A stretch of 64,000 bases of DNA from Syntrophaceae bacterium (GTDB lineage Bacteria; Desulfobacterota; BSN033; UBA1163): the NCBI GenBank assembly GCA_013388635.1, contig JACAEX010000078.1:1-64000 (forward strand). Reading direction: 5' to 3'. Shown piece by piece: positions 31,677 through 40,236 of this stretch (its first letter is position 1; each line of letters starts with the position of its first letter). Under the pieces are notes generated by a model. It searched no databases, was not told the origin of the DNA, and saw only the letters and a program-made list of their open reading frames with translations. The position numbers and the translations under genes were made by a program.

Positions 31677-31827
31677 CGGGAAAGCGTTTCGTATTTCTGA
31701 CCAACCCAGGACACTCTTTCAAAAACAGGGGTAAGCGGTTCTGCTGTTTGCCGGCATAAGACGCAGGCGGAGAAGGGGATGCCTGCTCTGTCTGCGTGCA
31801 TGAGCTATGCATGAAGAAGGTGAAACG

Positions 31828-32805
31828 ATGCCCGGCGGGTCTGACGATAAGATCCTGATTATCACCCAGGAGGTTGATCCCCATGCAGACCTCATGGTTG
31901 TTGAGCTTCGCCGGAGGGGGGTTAGCTGCCTCCGGTGGCATACGGCATCTTTCCCCTTGGAATCCTGCCTGACACTTCGTGTCAATGATGAGCGTGTCGA
32001 GGCATTACTTCGAATCAACGGAAGAGAGATCGATATCCGGGAGATTCGGAGCGTATGGTACCGGCGGCCCGAACCATTTCAGTTACCCTCTGCGCTATCC
32101 GCTGACGAGAAGTCATTTGCAGAGCGGGAAGTAAAATCATCGTTTTCCGGTTTTATGCAGATCACCGACTGGTTTTGGGTGAACCACCCGGACAGAATAC
32201 GGGTGGGTGCTTCCAAAATACTACAGCTCAAGGTTGCCAGGGAGGTTGGACTGCCCATCCCGAGGACTCTCATCACCAATGAGCCTGAGAAAGTAAAGCC
32301 CTTTTTCGATGAATGCAGGGGGCAGATGATTTATAAAGCCTTGAACTCCGGCTTTTTCCCTTCAGGAAAAGGGTGTTTGACCACGCCAATTTCCCGGGAC
32401 CATCTCAAGAAGTTGCATCTTATCAGAAATGCGCCCGGCATCTTTCAAGAATACGTCCCTAAAAGAATCGAACTTAGAGTGACCATCATCGGCCGGAGGG
32501 TGTTTGCTGCTGAGATCCATTCGCAGGATCATCCTGAGACCAAGGACGATTGGCGGGCAGCCGATGTGGAGAACGTTCGCCATTGTCCCCATGCATTACC
32601 TCACGACATTGAGGCAAAATGTCTGAAATTCATAGATCGCTTCGGTCTGGCCTTTGGAGCTGTGGATATGATTCTTACACCAGACGGCAGATATGTCTTC
32701 CTCGAAAACAACCCGAGTGGCCAGTTTGGATGGATTGAGGATCTTACAAGACTGCCGTTGACAGAGACGCTGGCAGAAATGCTCATTGCGGGTCAAATGA
32801 TTTGA
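31828..32805 (+). CDS. TgmB/MvdD-like ATP-grasp ribosomal peptide maturase
   Basis: KILIITQEVDPHADLMVVELRRRGV...REIRSVWYRRPEPFQLP...VFLENNPSGQFGWIE; start chosen at the SD-preceded ATG. Confidence 0.85.
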   Translation: MPGGSDDKILIITQEVDPHADLMVVELRRRGVSCLRWHTASFPLESCLTLRVNDERVEALLRINGREIDIREIRSVWYRRPEPFQLPSALSADEKSFAEREVKSSFSGFMQITDWFWVNHPDRIRVGASKILQLKVAREVGLPIPRTLITNEPEKVKPFFDECRGQMIYKALNSGFFPSGKGCLTTPISRDHLKKLHLIRNAPGIFQEYVPKRIELRVTIIGRRVFAAEIHSQDHPETKDDWRAADVENVRHCPHALPHDIEAKCLKFIDRFGLAFGAVDMILTPDGRYVFLENNPSGQFGWIEDLTRLPLTETLAEMLIAGQMI

Positions 32806-32845
32806 TAAGAGGCATAAGCGGGCAGAGACCCTAAAGGAGCAAGAT

Positions 32846-35686
32846 ATGCAACCGATTGGAAGAGGATCAGGGGCATATGCAGCGGAAAGGCCCTGGACCA
32901 TATGGCTGTCCGGGCTCCTCTTTTTAGTAAGCATGACAATTACGACGTTAGCGAGTGGTCAGGGCCGTTCTGTTCCTCAGTCCGTAGCTCCTTCAGATTT
33001 CATGCGTAAGTCTGTTGCTCCCTCGGATTTTACGGACATGTCTGTAGCCCCTTCCGATTTTCCAATGATGATGGATGTCGCTCCTTCAGATTTTTTCCGT
33101 CCTCAGCCACCGGTCTCGGACCCGCAGCAAGGATTACAGGATTTTCTGCCCTTGAGGTCGGCAGAGGAGTACCAGGGGGTGTGGAGAGGACTTGATCTGA
33201 GGGGCCCGGCTCCGGCTGATTTTGTGGCAATTCACGCTAATCGGGCAGTAGAGCTTTACCGGACTGCCAATTTTGATGAAGCGCGAAGGGAGATCCAGGA
33301 AGCGATCCACAAGGCGCGTGATCAGAAGGATACAGTCCGTTCCGCCGTGGCTTATGATTTCCGGGGGTTGATTGAGCGGATGCAGGGCCGGCTCACCGAC
33401 GCCATAGATAGCCACAGCAAGGCTGTTGAGCTTCTTGAGGAAAAGGGGGATGGGGCGGCCGATCTTCTTAACGCCAAGGGAAACCTGGCCATTGCCTGCT
33501 ATTACTATGGGGCATATCAAAAAGCACTCACACTCCTTACCGAGATACAGGAGGTCACAACCGATCCAATCATCCAGATCCGAGTGCTCAACAACAGGGG
33601 GCTCATCTACCAGGAAATAGGCCGCCTCGAACAGGCCCAGAAGGATTTTGCATTTGCAGCGCTGGCGGCTGAGGGTTCGAAGGATGATCAGCTTCGAGCA
33701 GAGTGTCTTAATAATCTCGCAAGGCTGACGGCAGTTAGGGGGAAGGTTGAAGAGGCGATTCAGATGTTAGGTGAGGCGCGGCGGCTCGCCAGGGGTCTTC
33801 CCCGGATGTCGAAACCATTGGAGGCAAATGTTCTGGACTCATGGGCCTATGTCCTGCTGGAGGCCGGTCGGTACGAACCCGCTCTGGCCAAGCTGAACGA
33901 GGCATTAGCCCTTGAGGAAAAAGCGCCGTCTCCCCTGATCAAGCCTGTAATTCACCTCAACCGGGGCCGGGCTCTTTCAGGACTTGGCCGGACGGCCGAG
34001 GCATTTGAAGAGTTCCAGAAAACGGAAAGGTTATCTCAGGAGATTGGATTGGAAGCTTTGCAGCGCCAGCTTCTCAGTTACCGTGGCGACCTGCACCGAA
34101 GGCTGGGACGTCTGGACGAGGCCATCAAAGATTATAAGTCGGCCATTGATATCGTCAGATCGACTCGAGAGCGCCTGACAGGCGAGACGGAAAAGGAATT
34201 CAGGACAACGACGCAACGGATCTATCGGAGCCTCGTCGAATCCCTGATCGCGCAGGAAAAGTTCGAGGAGGCCTTCGCCTATTTGGAAGAGAGTAAACTG
34301 AAAGTCTTACAGGACTCCCTGAGGAGAGTGCACCCAAGGTTGCAGGACCTCGATGCCCAGAAGAGGATCGAAGAGGCCAGGGGGATGCTTGACAGAGAAG
34401 AGGCACTCCGGCAACGGCTTCTGCGTGAGCGCGCGGCAGGAGCACCGGGGGAAGTGATCGAGAAAGTGGAGTCCCAGCTCAAGGAAGTAAAGAGGAATTT
34501 CCCCGGGGTCGTGGCAGACCTGAAGAAACGGTACGGAAACAGGTACGCTTCCTATGTGGGCATCCCCACTTCAACCTTTGCACGGCTGAAAGACCTGCTT
34601 CCGCCTGGAACGCTGCTGGTCGAGTTTCTTCCCACCCCTGACTTCTTGATTTTCTTTCTCGTCTCCAGAGACAATGACCTCGAATGGCGCCGAAACGATG
34701 AGGTGAAGGAAGCAGATCTCAACGGGGCGATCCAGCAGTATCGGGCTTTGGTGGAGAATGTGAGAGGGGTTCGCTCCTCGTGGCGCATCGATTCTTGGAG
34801 TGATCCAACATGGAAGGAACTCCGTGAAGCGACGGTTCGGCTCTATCTGGCCCTGATCGAACCAATCTCTGATCGTATCTCAAAGGCCGAGCGTGTGATC
34901 TTTGTTCCAGCAGGGATTCTCTATTATCTTCCCATCCATGCACTGGGAAAGGCGGATGAAGAGGGAGAGATCCAATACCTCATCGACCAGAAACCGGTGG
35001 TCTATCTCACGAATAGCGAGCTCTTGAGCATTGTTACGGAGCGGACGACCCTGCTGGAAGGGAAATCACTCTTTGCTCTGGGCAACCCGCCTTTTGAACA
35101 CACGGAACCCCTGCTTGATCCCCTCAAGAACGCAGAAGAAGAAGTGAATGCGGTAAAAAGGGTATTCGGCGAGAAGGCCTTCACCCTGGTCGGTCAGAAG
35201 GCGACTCGGCAAGCCCTTCTCGATATTCTTCGGCCCCCGGCTGGGAGGGTAGGGTTCGAGTTTATCCTGTTAGCCACCCATGCAATCCTTGATCCTCAGT
35301 CACCGGCCGATTCATGGCTTGCCCTGGATGGGACAAACAAGCTGACGGCCCAGGAGGTTCCAAACTTCGATCTCAGCAACGTCAGCCTGGTCACCTTAAG
35401 CGCATGTCAGACAGCGGTGGAATCAGACAGCCCCGGGAATGAGCTCATGGGATTGGCCCATTTCTTCAGCCAGGCCAGATCGCCTTCGATCGTGGCGAGC
35501 CTATGGTCGGTGGATGATATATCGACGCGCGACCTGATGGTGACGTTCCACAAGACCATGCTGGAGCAGAAAGTCCTTGACAAGGCCAGAGCGCTGCAAC
35601 AGGCCCAGAGGGCGCTGGCGACCAGGCCGGAGACCCGCCATCCCTTCTTCTGGGCTTCATTCATCCTGATCGGCGACTGGCGATAA
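32846..35686 (+). CDS. Secreted TPR-CHAT domain protein with N-terminal (S/D)VAPSDF repeats
   Basis: Signal-peptide-like N-terminus; multiple TPRs; CHAT motifs ILLATHAILDP and VTLSACQTAVES...GLAHFFSQARSPSIVASLWSVDD. Confidence 0.9.
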   Translation: MQPIGRGSGAYAAERPWTIWLSGLLFLVSMTITTLASGQGRSVPQSVAPSDFMRKSVAPSDFTDMSVAPSDFPMMMDVAPSDFFRPQPPVSDPQQGLQDFLPLRSAEEYQGVWRGLDLRGPAPADFVAIHANRAVELYRTANFDEARREIQEAIHKARDQKDTVRSAVAYDFRGLIERMQGRLTDAIDSHSKAVELLEEKGDGAADLLNAKGNLAIACYYYGAYQKALTLLTEIQEVTTDPIIQIRVLNNRGLIYQEIGRLEQAQKDFAFAALAAEGSKDDQLRAECLNNLARLTAVRGKVEEAIQMLGEARRLARGLPRMSKPLEANVLDSWAYVLLEAGRYEPALAKLNEALALEEKAPSPLIKPVIHLNRGRALSGLGRTAEAFEEFQKTERLSQEIGLEALQRQLLSYRGDLHRRLGRLDEAIKDYKSAIDIVRSTRERLTGETEKEFRTTTQRIYRSLVESLIAQEKFEEAFAYLEESKLKVLQDSLRRVHPRLQDLDAQKRIEEARGMLDREEALRQRLLRERAAGAPGEVIEKVESQLKEVKRNFPGVVADLKKRYGNRYASYVGIPTSTFARLKDLLPPGTLLVEFLPTPDFLIFFLVSRDNDLEWRRNDEVKEADLNGAIQQYRALVENVRGVRSSWRIDSWSDPTWKELREATVRLYLALIEPISDRISKAERVIFVPAGILYYLPIHALGKADEEGEIQYLIDQKPVVYLTNSELLSIVTERTTLLEGKSLFALGNPPFEHTEPLLDPLKNAEEEVNAVKRVFGEKAFTLVGQKATRQALLDILRPPAGRVGFEFILLATHAILDPQSPADSWLALDGTNKLTAQEVPNFDLSNVSLVTLSACQTAVESDSPGNELMGLAHFFSQARSPSIVASLWSVDDISTRDLMVTFHKTMLEQKVLDKARALQQAQRALATRPETRHPFFWASFILIGDWR
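32981..33094 (+). repeat. Four tandem (S/D)VAPSDF-encoding repeats
   Basis: 32981-33001, 33011-33031, 33041-33061 and 33074-33094 encode SVAPSDF x3 and DVAPSDF with different synonymous codons. Confidence 0.95.
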
Positions 35687-35822
35687 AGGCAGGGTACGGG
35701 ATCCGAGGCCCCTCGAACTTGTTCAAGAGGCATGGGGTCAGGCTTAAATAAATAAGTATTTTGGCTTCCACTCGTGATGGACTTCGGTGCATTCTTGATC
35801 CGAAAGATACGCATGGATCAGA

Positions 35823-35915
35823 CTTCCCCCGGTGAAACATTCAGCGTCCTGAAAGAAAAAGAGCAGAAACATTCCGGCTGATACCACACCCGCCACATGG
35901 GCTTCAAAGCACGGG
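35823..35915. repeat. Diverged direct repeat copy A flanking TA module
   Basis: ...GTCCTGAAAGAAAAAGAG...GATACCACACCCGCCACATGG..., related to copy B at 36682-36774. Confidence 0.6.
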
Positions 35916-35994
35916 GTAGATTGGAAGGAAGATATGAAGGATATGGAGTTAAGTGTCATTTTGTGCTATCCTATTTTTAGATGGGGAGGTGACC

Positions 35995-36225
35995 ATGAAG
36001 ACTCTCGACCGAATCACTTTTAATCCAGAAGTCATGGGTGGCAAGCCATGCATTCGCGGTCTCCGTGTCACAGTGGGGACAATCGTTGGTCTCATCGCAG
36101 CCGGGCGGACCAAGGATGAGATACTGAAGTTATATCCATATCTGGAGCCGAAAGACGTTGACCAAGCCCTCGCCTACGCTGCCTGGCGAGTTGAGGAGAT
36201 AGACGTCCCGGTCATTACCGCATGA
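35995..36225 (+). CDS. DUF433 antitoxin
   Basis: MKTLDRITFNPEVMGGKPCIRGLRVTVGTIVGLIAAG. Confidence 0.9.
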   Translation: MKTLDRITFNPEVMGGKPCIRGLRVTVGTIVGLIAAGRTKDEILKLYPYLEPKDVDQALAYAAWRVEEIDVPVITA

Positions 36226-36602
36226 AGATTTTGATCGATATGAATCTTTCCCCTGCATGGGTGTCAGTATTGGAAGAAGCAGGGCATACAGTCTGCCACT
36301 GGTCGACCATTGGCTCCTTGAAGGCTTCTGATAGCGAGGTTTTGTTATGGGCTAAAGCGAATGGATATTTGCTGTTCACCCATGACCTCGACTTCGGAGC
36401 AATCCTTGCTGCCACTGAGGCCGAAGGACCAAGCGTCATCCAAATTAGGGCACAAGACATCTCTCCTGAGCACGCAAAGAATTTGCTCCTCAACATCCTC
36501 AATAAGTTCGCCGAGAATCTTCTTCAAGGGGCTTTGATTTCGGTGGATGAAGAGAAATCAAGGGTTCGTTTGCTTCCTCTAAGAAAAGACAAAACGGAAT
36601 AG
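36222..36602 (+). CDS. DUF5615 (PIN-like) toxin
   Basis: MKILIDMNLSPAWVSVLEEAGHTVCHW...LLFTHDLDFGAIL; overlaps DUF433 gene. Confidence 0.9.
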   Translation: MKILIDMNLSPAWVSVLEEAGHTVCHWSTIGSLKASDSEVLLWAKANGYLLFTHDLDFGAILAATEAEGPSVIQIRAQDISPEHAKNLLLNILNKFAENLLQGALISVDEEKSRVRLLPLRKDKTE

Positions 36603-36681
36603 CACAACCAACGAAGTATTAGAAGAATGGTGGGAGCTGAAAGAGAAAAGGGTGAGACAAAACTTGGTGTCACAGAATTTT

Positions 36682-36774
36682 GTTTCCCCGGCAAACCCTT
36701 CCGAGTCCTGAAAGAGAAAGAGATTCGCCAATTCGCCTAATACCACACCCGCCACCTGGTATTTGAAGAACGGG
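36682..36774. repeat. Diverged direct repeat copy B flanking TA module
   Basis: ...GTCCTGAAAGAGAAAGAG...AATACCACACCCGCCACCTGG... Confidence 0.6.
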
Positions 36775-36991
36775 ATGCTCTGGTAGATTAGATGTGATAC
36801 TTTGGCGTAATTTAATCAATTTCTTCTCCTCTGCGAAATATTTCGGCCTACCTTTTGCAATGAGTGAATCCTGTCGGACAATCATTTTATATTAAATCTT
36901 GATATGAAAACCTTAAATTCCTTGGTGGAATTCATGGAAAATGTCAATAAGATACGGTGATTTCAATTGAAATTTATGGGAAAGTGAACAG

Positions 36992-37139
36992 ATGGGAAAC
37001 TTCTCAGGTGATGGGAAAGGGTATAAAGAGGAGTTGAAGGCGGATCTTAAAGAAGCAGAAGTCCACTTAGAACTTGGAAATGCCCTCTTTTCCAAAGGGC
37101 TAATCGATGAAGCAATGAAAGAGTATATGAAGCCTTAAG
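36992..37139 (+). pseudogene. Truncated/frameshifted TPR fragment
   Basis: MGNFSGDGKGYKEELKADLKEAEVHLELGNALFSKGLIDEAMKEYMKP*; the other frame continues ALRINPEESAAHNNG. Confidence 0.5.
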
Positions 37140-37176
37140 GATTAATCCAGAGGAATCAGCTGCCCACAATAACGGG

Positions 37177-37386
37177 ATGATCTTAAGGGATAGGGACAAT
37201 CCTTATCCGGTGGGCGTTCAGAAAGTGCAGGGACACAGGCGGCTCTACTGCGTTCGTGTAGGTCAATACCGTGTCGTTTATGCGATTGAGGAACAACGAA
37301 AATTAGTTTTTGGACTCAAAATCCCGCGGAGCCCAAACCCCGTGTCGGTTCGACTCCGACCTCCGGCACCAGTTTTCATCTGCTAA
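37177..37386 (+). pseudogene. RelE-like toxin fragment fused into tRNA-Leu-derived repeat
   Basis: NPYPVGVQKVQGHRRLYCVRVGQYRVVYAIEEQRKLVFGLKI is RelE-like; the following residues are encoded by the duplicated tRNA sequence. Confidence 0.7.
37312..37371 (+). repeat. Duplicate of tRNA-Leu 3' 60 nt (candidate att site)
   Basis: GGACTCAAAATCCCGCGGAGCCCAAACCCCGTGTCGGTTCGACTCCGACCTCCGGCACCA; one mismatch to 29387-29446. Confidence 0.95.
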
Positions 37387-37478
37387 GTTTTGACAAGATT
37401 ACTTGATAGGGTTAGTTTTTTTGACTTCTTCGGATAGGCAGCCTCACATAGGAAACAGCGATGGAGAAAGACGGTTTC

Positions 37479-37652
37479 TCAGTCAGTCTTTTTTGTTTGT
37501 TCGACTATTTCAATCCCTTCCTTAGCCATAGCTATGATCCCGTCGATTCCAAGTCTCATGATATGGTTTCGATAAGCTCGCGACTCCAAGTGCTCATGGA
37601 TGATCTCTGCTGTCCTCAGAATTGATTTCAGTATCTTTTCTATCTCTTCCAT
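37479..37652 (-). CDS. Small (57 aa) protein divergent to XRE regulator
   Basis: Manual translation MEEIEKILKSILRTAEIIHEHLESRAYRNHIMRLGIDGIIAMAKEGIEIVEQTKKTD*. Confidence 0.45.
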   Translation of the reverse strand: MEEIEKILKSILRTAEIIHEHLESRAYRNHIMRLGIDGIIAMAKEGIEIVEQTKKTD

Positions 37653-37791
37653 TGGTCAGCTCCCCCGTGCATCCTTGCTTTTCAAGGTGCTTCGTGCTAA
37701 ATGTGTTGAGTCTGGTTTGGCACCTTTTGAAGATAGGGGTTTATATTCCAAAAATAATATTTTGTCAAGATAAAAATTCCATAGAGAATAT

Positions 37792-38211
37792 ATGAAACGG
37801 CACGAATTAGGCATCCGTTTGAAATTATTGAGAAAGAATAGGACACAAAAAGAGTTCGCCTCCAAATATGGCATCCCTCAGGGCACTCTGAGTAAATACG
37901 AGCGTGGCAAATTGGAGCCAAGCGTAGACTTTTTAGCTGAGGTTTCCAGAAGGGAGGGTGTCTCTATCAACTGGATCCTCACGGGTGAGATGGATGAAAA
38001 AGCCAGGAAGTGGATGCTTCGCGAACCCGCAGCCGAATACCAGGCCTCACCGATCTCCACGCGAAAGATTCTGAGTAATGTCGTTGAAATCCTCGAAAGC
38101 GGCAATGAGGTGATCATTGAGGCACTAAAGGCGAATATCCGGGTTTACCTGGAGGCATTAAGGGCTTCTAAGGATGATAAGAATAAAGGTCGTACAAGTA
38201 AGCAGCCATAA
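37792..38211 (+). CDS. XRE-family (HTH) transcriptional regulator
   Basis: LGIRLKLLRKNRTQKEFASKYGIPQGTLSKYERGKLEPSVDFLAEVS. Confidence 0.9.
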   Translation: MKRHELGIRLKLLRKNRTQKEFASKYGIPQGTLSKYERGKLEPSVDFLAEVSRREGVSINWILTGEMDEKARKWMLREPAAEYQASPISTRKILSNVVEILESGNEVIIEALKANIRVYLEALRASKDDKNKGRTSKQP

Positions 38212-38439
38212 TTGTTGAAAAAATTAACAGTAATACGTTTACATTTTCAACAATGGAAATTGTAGAAATTTTAAACGGTTAAAAACGCAACAAGAAGTAT
38301 TGCAGAAATATTCAACACTACCAGGGTTCCTACCTCAGAGAGAAATTTTTTTTCTAACTCTCGCCGCCTAACTTCTAACCTATTGTAATTAAATTGAATT
38401 TTATCCACATTCGATTTTTTTATCCCGATATTTTCAACT

Positions 38440-38455
38440 TGGCCCGGTTTTTGAG
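38440..38455 (+). promoter_or_regulatory. Possible sigma-54-type promoter
   Basis: TGGCCCG-GTTT-TTGAG, compare TGGCACG-N4-TTGCA; mismatch at the -12 GC. Confidence 0.35.
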
Positions 38456-38519
38456 AATAGTCAAAAGTGAAAACTGAAGATGATCGGAACTTAAAACCAA
38501 CAAAGGAGGTCGAAAGAAA

Positions 38520-39215
38520 ATGGTAATTCTCTTAGTTGCCTTGACATTCCTCGCTGCAATTTTGATAAGGGCTTTGTTGAATCATCAGGCTCGTAAAAGA
38601 GCTGTGATCATGCCTAAGTTAGAGAGAGAGGGAGTGGCTCTCTCCCCGGCCTTGGCGAGTTCTGGTTCTGGAGGGATACCTCAGTTTCCCATTGGCATCT
38701 ATTATGATGATGGACATGCATGGGTGAGACTTGATGAAGGCAATAAGGCCAGGATCGGTCTTGATGATTTTACTCAACAGGTGATGGGAGATATCGATGA
38801 GATCGAAATTCCTCCGGTAGGCAGCCGATTGAACCGAGGAGAGGTGGCCTGGAGACTTCGTCATGGTGGACGAAAGTTGAGCCAATTGGCTCCCCTGGGT
38901 GGGACGGTGGTGGAAGTAAATCAAAGACTGAGTCGGGATCCTTCCCTCGCCAATCGTTCCCCTTATGAAGAAGGATGGATTCTGAAGATTCACCCCAAAG
39001 CCCTCACCAAAGAGATGCCAGAGTTGATGGACTCTTTTCAATTTAGAAAACACTTCGACCAAACTAAGGCAGAACTGAGATCCTTCTTCAATAATGAGGG
39101 GCTGGGAAGGATCTATGGTGATGGAGAAGAGGTGATCCGAGGAGCTGCTGAAAAATTGGACGAAAGATGGTGGAGGGTATTGGTCACCCAGTTGTTCCAT
39201 TCTTCTCCAGATTGA
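38520..39215 (+). CDS. Membrane-anchored GcvH-like domain protein
   Basis: YYDDGHAWVRLDEGNKARIGLDDFTQQVMGDIDEIEIPPVGSRLNRGEVAWRL...APLGGTVVEVN. Confidence 0.8.
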   Translation: MVILLVALTFLAAILIRALLNHQARKRAVIMPKLEREGVALSPALASSGSGGIPQFPIGIYYDDGHAWVRLDEGNKARIGLDDFTQQVMGDIDEIEIPPVGSRLNRGEVAWRLRHGGRKLSQLAPLGGTVVEVNQRLSRDPSLANRSPYEEGWILKIHPKALTKEMPELMDSFQFRKHFDQTKAELRSFFNNEGLGRIYGDGEEVIRGAAEKLDERWWRVLVTQLFHSSPD

Positions 39216-39247
39216 GTATTAAAAATTTAGAAAGGAGGATGATTCTG

Positions 39248-39397
39248 ATGGTACCGATCCTTGCAATATTGACCGTGATTACCTGTATCGGGATAAGGTC
39301 ACTGGCTCAAAGAATCAGACGGATCCATCTTGCTGAAGAAAGAAGAATAAGGAGGAGCCCATGGGGATTGACAGAAGAGGCTTTCTTAAAGTTTTAG
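39248..39397 (+). CDS. Small transmembrane protein
   Basis: MVPILAILTVITCIGIRSLAQRIRRIHLAEERR...; SD AAAGGAGG; overlaps next gene. Confidence 0.55.
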   Translation: MVPILAILTVITCIGIRSLAQRIRRIHLAEERRIRRSPWGLTEEAFLKF

Positions 39398-40236
39398 GTG
39401 GAGGAGTAGCAGGGGCAGCCCTGGGAAATCTTTTGACCCCAGGGAGACTCAGGGCAAGCGTAACATCTCACCCTACGGAGTTTGTCGGGGTCCTGGTCGA
39501 CACCACCCGTTGTGTAGGGTGCCGTTCCTGTGAAGCTGCCTGTGCAGAGGCAAACCATCTGCCCGTTCCAGATATAAGCGACACGTCCGTATTTGAAAAA
39601 GAGCGGAAAACGACGGTGAGCCAATGGACAGTTGTAAATCGTTATGAGACAGAGAAGGGAGAAGTATTTGTCAAGAGACAGTGCATGCATTGTAATCAAC
39701 CTGGCTGCGTAGCAGCCTGTTTGGTGAAGGCTATGGAGAAGAGAAAGGAAGGGCCTGTCACCTGGGATACCAATTGCATGGGGTGTCGATACTGCATGCC
39801 CTCCTGTCCCTTTGAAATCCCAAAGTTTGAATATCATAGTGCCGCTCCGAGAATTCAGAAGTGCAGTTTGTGCTGGGAGAGACTTCAAAAGGGGGAGAAA
39901 CCGGCCTGCGTGGAGAACTGCCCCGAAGAGGCGCTTCTTTTCGGCCCGAGAAGAAAATTGATCGAAGAGGCGAACAGCAGAATCTATAAAAACCCCGGGA
40001 GATACGTCACCCAGATTTATGGAGAGCATGAGGTCGGAGGGACAGGATACCTTTATCTATCCAAGGTTCCCTTCGAACAGATCGGTTTCAGAACCGATCT
40101 CGGGACGACCCCTTATCCAGAATATACCAAGGGCTTTCTCTATTCGGTTCCACTGGTCCTTCTGCTCTGGCCTGCATTTCTGATCGGGGTAAACGCCCTA
40201 ACAAAGCGGGAAGATGAAAGAAGAGGAGGGAGATGA
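39361..40236 (+). CDS. Tat-targeted 4Fe-4S ferredoxin subunit (HybA/DsrO-like)
   Basis: MGIDRRGFLKVLGGGVAGAALG; CVGCRSCEAAC, CMHCNQPGCVAAC, CMGCRYCMPSCPF, CSLCWERL. Confidence 0.9.
   Translation: MGIDRRGFLKVLGGGVAGAALGNLLTPGRLRASVTSHPTEFVGVLVDTTRCVGCRSCEAACAEANHLPVPDISDTSVFEKERKTTVSQWTVVNRYETEKGEVFVKRQCMHCNQPGCVAACLVKAMEKRKEGPVTWDTNCMGCRYCMPSCPFEIPKFEYHSAAPRIQKCSLCWERLQKGEKPACVENCPEEALLFGPRRKLIEEANSRIYKNPGRYVTQIYGEHEVGGTGYLYLSKVPFEQIGFRTDLGTTPYPEYTKGFLYSVPLVLLLWPAFLIGVNALTKREDERRGGR

Larger units (their letters stand above)
29447..37371. mobile_element. Putative tRNA-Leu-integrated genomic element (no integrase recognised)
   Basis: Bounded by the tRNA-Leu 3' end (29387-29446) and a 59/60 direct repeat at 37312-37371. 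Confidence 0.75.

Noticed and set aside
32981-33094. Recently amplified DNA tandem repeat or CRISPR-like array
   Set aside because: Units are only 21 nt, differ at many synonymous positions and sit in a coding frame; conserved at the peptide rather than DNA level
37312-37371. Second functional tRNA-Leu gene
   Set aside because: Only the 3' 60 nt are present; no acceptor 5' strand or D-arm
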